DNA of 8,081 nt from Acidobacteriota bacterium (GTDB lineage: Bacteria; Acidobacteriota; UBA6911; RPQK01; JAPXNP01): positions 1 through 8,081 of the forward strand of contig JAUWTT010000164.1 of NCBI GenBank assembly GCA_030614585.1, given 5' to 3'. A program made the position numbers and the translations under genes. Below, piece by piece: positions 5,984-8,081 of the stretch. The notes beneath the pieces are model-generated. The model was not told the origin of the DNA. It saw only the letters and a list, made by a program, of their open reading frames with translations, and did no database searches. Each line of letters starts with the position of its first letter. Within the stretch, counting starts at the first letter, position 1.

Positions 5984-6721
5984 ATGGAGCCGACAGTCCT
6001 GCAAGATCGCCGTGATCATACGCTGACACTGACCCTCAACCGGCCAGATAAGCTCAACTGCATCAACTGGGAGATGATGAAGGAACTGGACAGGGCAATT
6101 GCGTTTGCCGAAGAAACAGCTGCCTTGCGCTTTCTTGTCATCCGGGGGGCGGGTGACCGCGCGTTTTCCACTGGAGGCGATTTAAAGGAGTGGAGTGCTC
6201 TAAACGCTGAGGAAACCGCCCGCTGGATTCGGATGGGGCAGAAGATCTTTAACCGAATCGAGTCGCTCCCGGCACTTTCAATGGCCGTTGTGGATGGCTA
6301 CGCTTACGGTGGCGGATTGGAGTTGGCTCTGGCTTGTGACCTCAGGGTTGCCACCCCGCCCGCCAGTTTTTCCTGTCCCGAGATCCAGCATGGTTGGCCA
6401 CCTGGCTGGGGAGGCCTGACGCGACTGGGACGCTTGATAGGAGAGAGCAATGCCAAGCGACTGGTTTTTCTGGGGGAATCGATTGACGCCAGGGAGGCTC
6501 TCAGGATTGGGCTCGTAAACTGGGTGGTTGAACAGGAAAAACTGGGTGGTTTCCTGGAAGAGGCCTGGCAGAAGCTTGCGCGAATCGACCCGCATGTCCT
6601 TGCGTTCAGTAGATCTACAATCTCTGAGCGATCGCACGGCATGTGCGCCGGCGCTTCTCCGCTGGAGGCTGATGTGATCGCAACGCTGAGAGCTAAGGAC
6701 TCACTGAGTCGGAAAAGCTGA
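5984..6721 (+). CDS. Enoyl-CoA hydratase/isomerase (crotonase family)
   Basis: This 245-residue crotonase-fold protein most likely hydrates a 2-enoyl-CoA or dehydrates the matching 3-hydroxyacyl-CoA. The first oxyanion-hole region is AFSTGGDL (60-67); the second is GYAYGGGLELALACD (105-119), with G110 supplying the usual backbone NH. Both hydratase glutamates seem to be present: E113 in GGGLELA and E133 in SCPEIQHG, followed by P-P-G-W-G-G-L-T-R-L (139-148). This favours true hydratase chemistry, though decarboxylases and isomerases share the fold. NWVVE (179-183) is also a family segment. The C terminus is short: the chain stops after RAKDSLSRKS, about where many relatives continue with an EGxxAFxEKRxPxF helix, and neither other downstream frame restores it. 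GAGGT lies seven bases before the ATG, and the CoA-transferase ends 15 bp upstream, so the two are probably one transcript acting on the same CoA ester. Confidence 0.92.
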   Translation: MEPTVLQDRRDHTLTLTLNRPDKLNCINWEMMKELDRAIAFAEETAALRFLVIRGAGDRAFSTGGDLKEWSALNAEETARWIRMGQKIFNRIESLPALSMAVVDGYAYGGGLELALACDLRVATPPASFSCPEIQHGWPPGWGGLTRLGRLIGESNAKRLVFLGESIDAREALRIGLVNWVVEQEKLGGFLEEAWQKLARIDPHVLAFSRSTISERSHGMCAGASPLEADVIATLRAKDSLSRKS

Positions 6722-6745
6722 AGTGCCAGGACTCAAGATGCCGAG

Positions 6746-6765
6746 AACTCCAAGCTGCTGGAGTT
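6746..6765. repeat. Small hairpin after the crotonase gene
   Basis: AACTCC (6746-6751) and GGAGTT (6760-6765) are exact reverse complements around an eight-base loop, 24 bases after the crotonase stop codon. It abuts the larger inverted repeat at 6766. No U-tract follows, so a classical intrinsic terminator is not supported; it may simply protect the 3' end. Confidence 0.4.
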
Positions 6766-6841
6766 ACCACCAAGACACCAAGAGCACTAAGAAACGCTGG
6801 GTCTATTGTTGCTGCCTTAGTGTGCTTGGTGACTTTGTGGT
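6766..6841. repeat. Imperfect 26-bp inverted repeat between convergent genes
   Basis: Arms at 6766-6791 (beginning ACCACCAAGACACCAAGA) and 6816-6841 (beginning CTTAGTGTGCTTGG) are reverse complements at 22 of 26 positions, around a 24-base loop. The left arm is internally repetitive (ACCA/CACCAAGA units). It lies in the 156-bp gap between the convergent crotonase and MaoC-like genes, where a bidirectional transcription barrier would be useful. Neither side has a U-run. Runs of CACCAAGACACCAAGA are, from memory, frequent intergenic repeats in several environmental phyla, which favours a dispersed repeat over a dedicated terminator. Confidence 0.75.
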
Positions 6842-6877
6842 TTGCGTCCATGAACCCAGGTCAAATAGCATGAAGCG

Positions 6878-7291
6878 CTATCGGGTTCTCTTCTCCGAGA
6901 TCATGTAGATGAGGGCGGTTCCGTCGATACAGACACTCCCGTCCTGTTTTTGACAGCGGATTTGAAGTGTCACGATCGGCTTATCCTCGCGCTTTTCCAC
7001 AACTTCAGCACTCGCTGTGATCGTATCGCCTAGAAAGACGGGCTCTTTCATCGAGAAGTTGTAGTTTAGCGAGACTCCACCTGGAGTGGTCAGATCGGAC
7101 ATGCAGGGCTGAACGAGAGCAGCGACCAGGAAACCGTGAGCGATTCGTTCCCCGAATTGAGTTGTCTTTGCGTACTCTCGATCCACGTGGATGGGATTAA
7201 AGTCAGCCGTTAGACCGGCAAAGAGGTATACGTCGCTCTCGGTAATTGTCTTGGAGAACGTAGACCTTTTTCCGATCTCCAGGTCAGACAT
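6878..7291 (-). CDS. MaoC/PhaJ-type (R)-specific enoyl-CoA hydratase
   Basis: This 137-residue hot-dog-fold hydratase should act on (R)-3-hydroxyacyl-CoA or 2-enoyl-CoA. The N terminus (MSDLEIGKRSTFSKTITESD) is typical of PhaJ-like proteins. LTADFNPIHVD (27-37) is the hydratase signature, with D30 and H35 at the catalytic Asp/His positions. R49-I-A-H-G-F (49-54) is the conserved central-helix segment, and PVFLGDTITASAEVVEKRED (84-103) the usual strand pair. The length is normal for a single-domain enzyme. ATG at 7291 is chosen because the homology-like region starts there and GGAAAAGAGG precedes it. An in-frame ATG at 7330 would add 13 residues but lacks a good ribosome site, and a further one at 7420 lies inside a palindromic repeat. 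The gene converges on the crotonase operon and is bracketed by repeats at 6766-6841 and 7390-7431. Its stereochemistry would be opposite to the crotonase, so the two need not share a substrate. I see no clear promoter. Confidence 0.9.
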   Translation of the reverse strand: MSDLEIGKRSTFSKTITESDVYLFAGLTADFNPIHVDREYAKTTQFGERIAHGFLVAALVQPCMSDLTTPGGVSLNYNFSMKEPVFLGDTITASAEVVEKREDKPIVTLQIRCQKQDGSVCIDGTALIYMISEKRTR

Positions 7292-7389
7292 CCTCTTTTC
7301 CGGCAAAGCTTCACTCGGTTTGATTTCCATACCCAAGAGAATAGCAGTCCCTTTGGAAAATAAAAGGGGATAAACACTTTGCGAACCTG

Positions 7390-7431
7390 GCGTCCTTTGC
7401 GTGAAAGAAATTCGTTTCACGCAAAGGACGC
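7390..7431. repeat. Perfect 17-bp inverted repeat with 8-base loop
   Basis: Positions 7390-7406 (GCGTCCTTTGCGTGAAA) pair without mismatch with 7415-7431, leaving the loop GAAATTCG. The right arm continues a direct repeat, ACGCAAAGR twice at 7419-7427 and 7428-7436. It lies upstream of the MaoC-like gene, which reads away from it, in the 282-321-bp spacer shared with the divergent gene at 7613. No U-run follows in either direction, so a terminator is unlikely. ACGCAAAGGACGCAAAG-type runs are, from memory, common dispersed intergenic repeats. A regulator operator is an alternative. The rest of this spacer (about 7440-7612) shows nothing clear beyond an isolated -10-like TACAAT at 7520-7525. Confidence 0.85.
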
Positions 7432-7612
7432 AAAGAGAAAAAGAATCTGCTGGGTGTTGAGCACCTCACTTCAGCCGCGCTCTCCAGCACCTTCCGTCGT
7501 GTCCATTGCGACACCGCTGTACAATGGTTCGGATCAGTTCCCTCAGCTGTAAGGCTGGCGATGAATTGGGGTTTCGTGGCGAGGGCCGGCGGTTCCCTTG
7601 AAGGAAGAATTT

Positions 7613-8081
7613 ATGTACAGAAAGCCTCTATTCTGGATTCTCTTCGTGACGGTGTCGCTCGCTTGTGTCGCCTTCACTTTCCGATACTTTTCCCAGGGGT
7701 CCCCGCTAGTGACATTGGATCTTCGGATGGACCGCGAGACAGCCTTGACTTTTGCGGAGACCCTTGCGGAGGAAAATGGATGGGGGCCGGAGGAGTTTAG
7801 CCAAGCCGCTTCCTTCGGTTTGGATTTTCGAACTCAGGTTTTCGTCGAGCTGGAAACGGGTGGTACGGAAGCTTTCGCGGAAATGCTCAAGGGGGATCTC
7901 TACTCTCCTTACACTTGGCGTGTCCGGCACTTCAAAGAGGGCGAAACAACCGAGACCAGCCTTTGGTTCACTCCTGCAGGCCAGCCCTACGGGTTTTTCG
8001 AGACGCTCCCTGAGGATCAACCGGGCGCTGGCCTTTCCTCTGAAGATGCTCTCGCGATTGCGGAAGCGGAAGTAGGTGAGA
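7613..8081 (+). CDS. Membrane-anchored protein, possibly N-terminal part of a CPBP/CAAX-protease-like protein, cut by window edge
   Basis: An ATG at 7613, preceded by AAGGAAG with five bases between, opens a frame that runs 156 codons to the window edge without a stop. Residues 6-22 form one hydrophobic segment (LFWILFVTVSLACVAF) after the positive start MYRK, a signal anchor or uncleaved signal. The rest is soluble-looking: an Ala/Glu-rich helix (RETALTFAETLAEENG, 41-56), SFGLDFRTQVFVEL (67-80), YTWRVRHFKEGE (100-111), a turn WFTPAGQPYGFFETLPED (118-135), PGAGLSSEDALAIAE (137-151). This pattern (helix, WRVR strand, 'P-G-x-x-x-G-F' strand, 'PGAxLSxExALxxAE' helix) recalls, from memory, the extracytoplasmic N-terminal domain before the protease core of some CPBP-family proteins in Acidobacteriota and related groups. 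The protease core would lie beyond the window. The gene call is firm; the family is tentative. Confidence 0.7.
   Translation, partial: MYRKPLFWILFVTVSLACVAFTFRYFSQGSPLVTLDLRMDRETALTFAETLAEENGWGPEEFSQAASFGLDFRTQVFVELETGGTEAFAEMLKGDLYSPYTWRVRHFKEGETTETSLWFTPAGQPYGFFETLPEDQPGAGLSSEDALAIAEAEVGE

Noticed and set aside
7752..8075. A 107-codon plus-strand frame near the right edge
   Set aside because: It overlaps the frame starting at 7613, which has a ribosome site, a membrane anchor and a protein-like composition. The alternative is rich in Arg/Ser/Lys and is a shadow.

Overview
This 8.1-kb bacterial window has moderate GC (mid-50s percent by eye). It carries five complete protein genes and two genes cut by the window edges. 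Three features suggest a heterotroph of the Planctomycetota/Verrucomicrobiota (PVC) kind or a similar phylum such as Acidobacteriota or Latescibacterota: a formylglycine-type sulfatase lipoprotein, a Tat-exported Gfo/Idh/MocA oxidoreductase and an exported FG-GAP/VCBS repeat protein with the W-L-E-x-P signature. Hairpin-rich repeats in the spacers fit the same guess. The phylum is inferred from gene style only; no marker gene is present.

Layout. Positions 1-810 (minus) hold the N-terminal 270 residues of an exported FG-GAP/VCBS beta-propeller-type protein. After a 165-bp divergent spacer comes a sulfatase lipoprotein (976-2436, plus). It converges, across only 43 bp, on a Tat-signal Gfo/Idh/MocA oxidoreductase (2480-3793, minus). 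These three look like envelope functions for breaking down or sensing sulfated or otherwise modified glycans. A 618-bp spacer (3794-4411) then separates two divergent genes. It holds a heptamer tandem repeat, several inverted repeats and a pair of near-identical hairpins, followed by a plausible promoter and leader for the next operon.

The second half is acyl-CoA metabolism. A family I CoA-transferase with fused alpha and beta halves (4412-5968) and a crotonase-fold enoyl-CoA hydratase/isomerase (5984-6721) lie 15 bp apart and are almost certainly co-transcribed. A MaoC/PhaJ-type (R)-specific hydratase (6878-7291) faces them from the minus strand. It is bracketed by two palindromic elements: an imperfect 26-bp inverted repeat (6766-6841) and a perfect 17-bp stem (7390-7431). 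Activation of a short-chain acid by CoA transfer, followed by hydration or dehydration of the enoyl/3-hydroxyacyl-CoA, is the natural joint reading. The substrate is not determined by the sequence.

The window ends inside a plus-strand gene (7613 onward). Its N-terminal membrane anchor and following domain resemble the poorly characterised N-terminal part of some CPBP/CAAX-protease-like membrane proteins.

No tRNA, rRNA, CRISPR array, transposase or phage gene was seen. The least ordinary content is non-coding: several structured repeat elements confined to the three spacers around the CoA genes. One is a tandem pair of hairpins whose differences preserve the fold.
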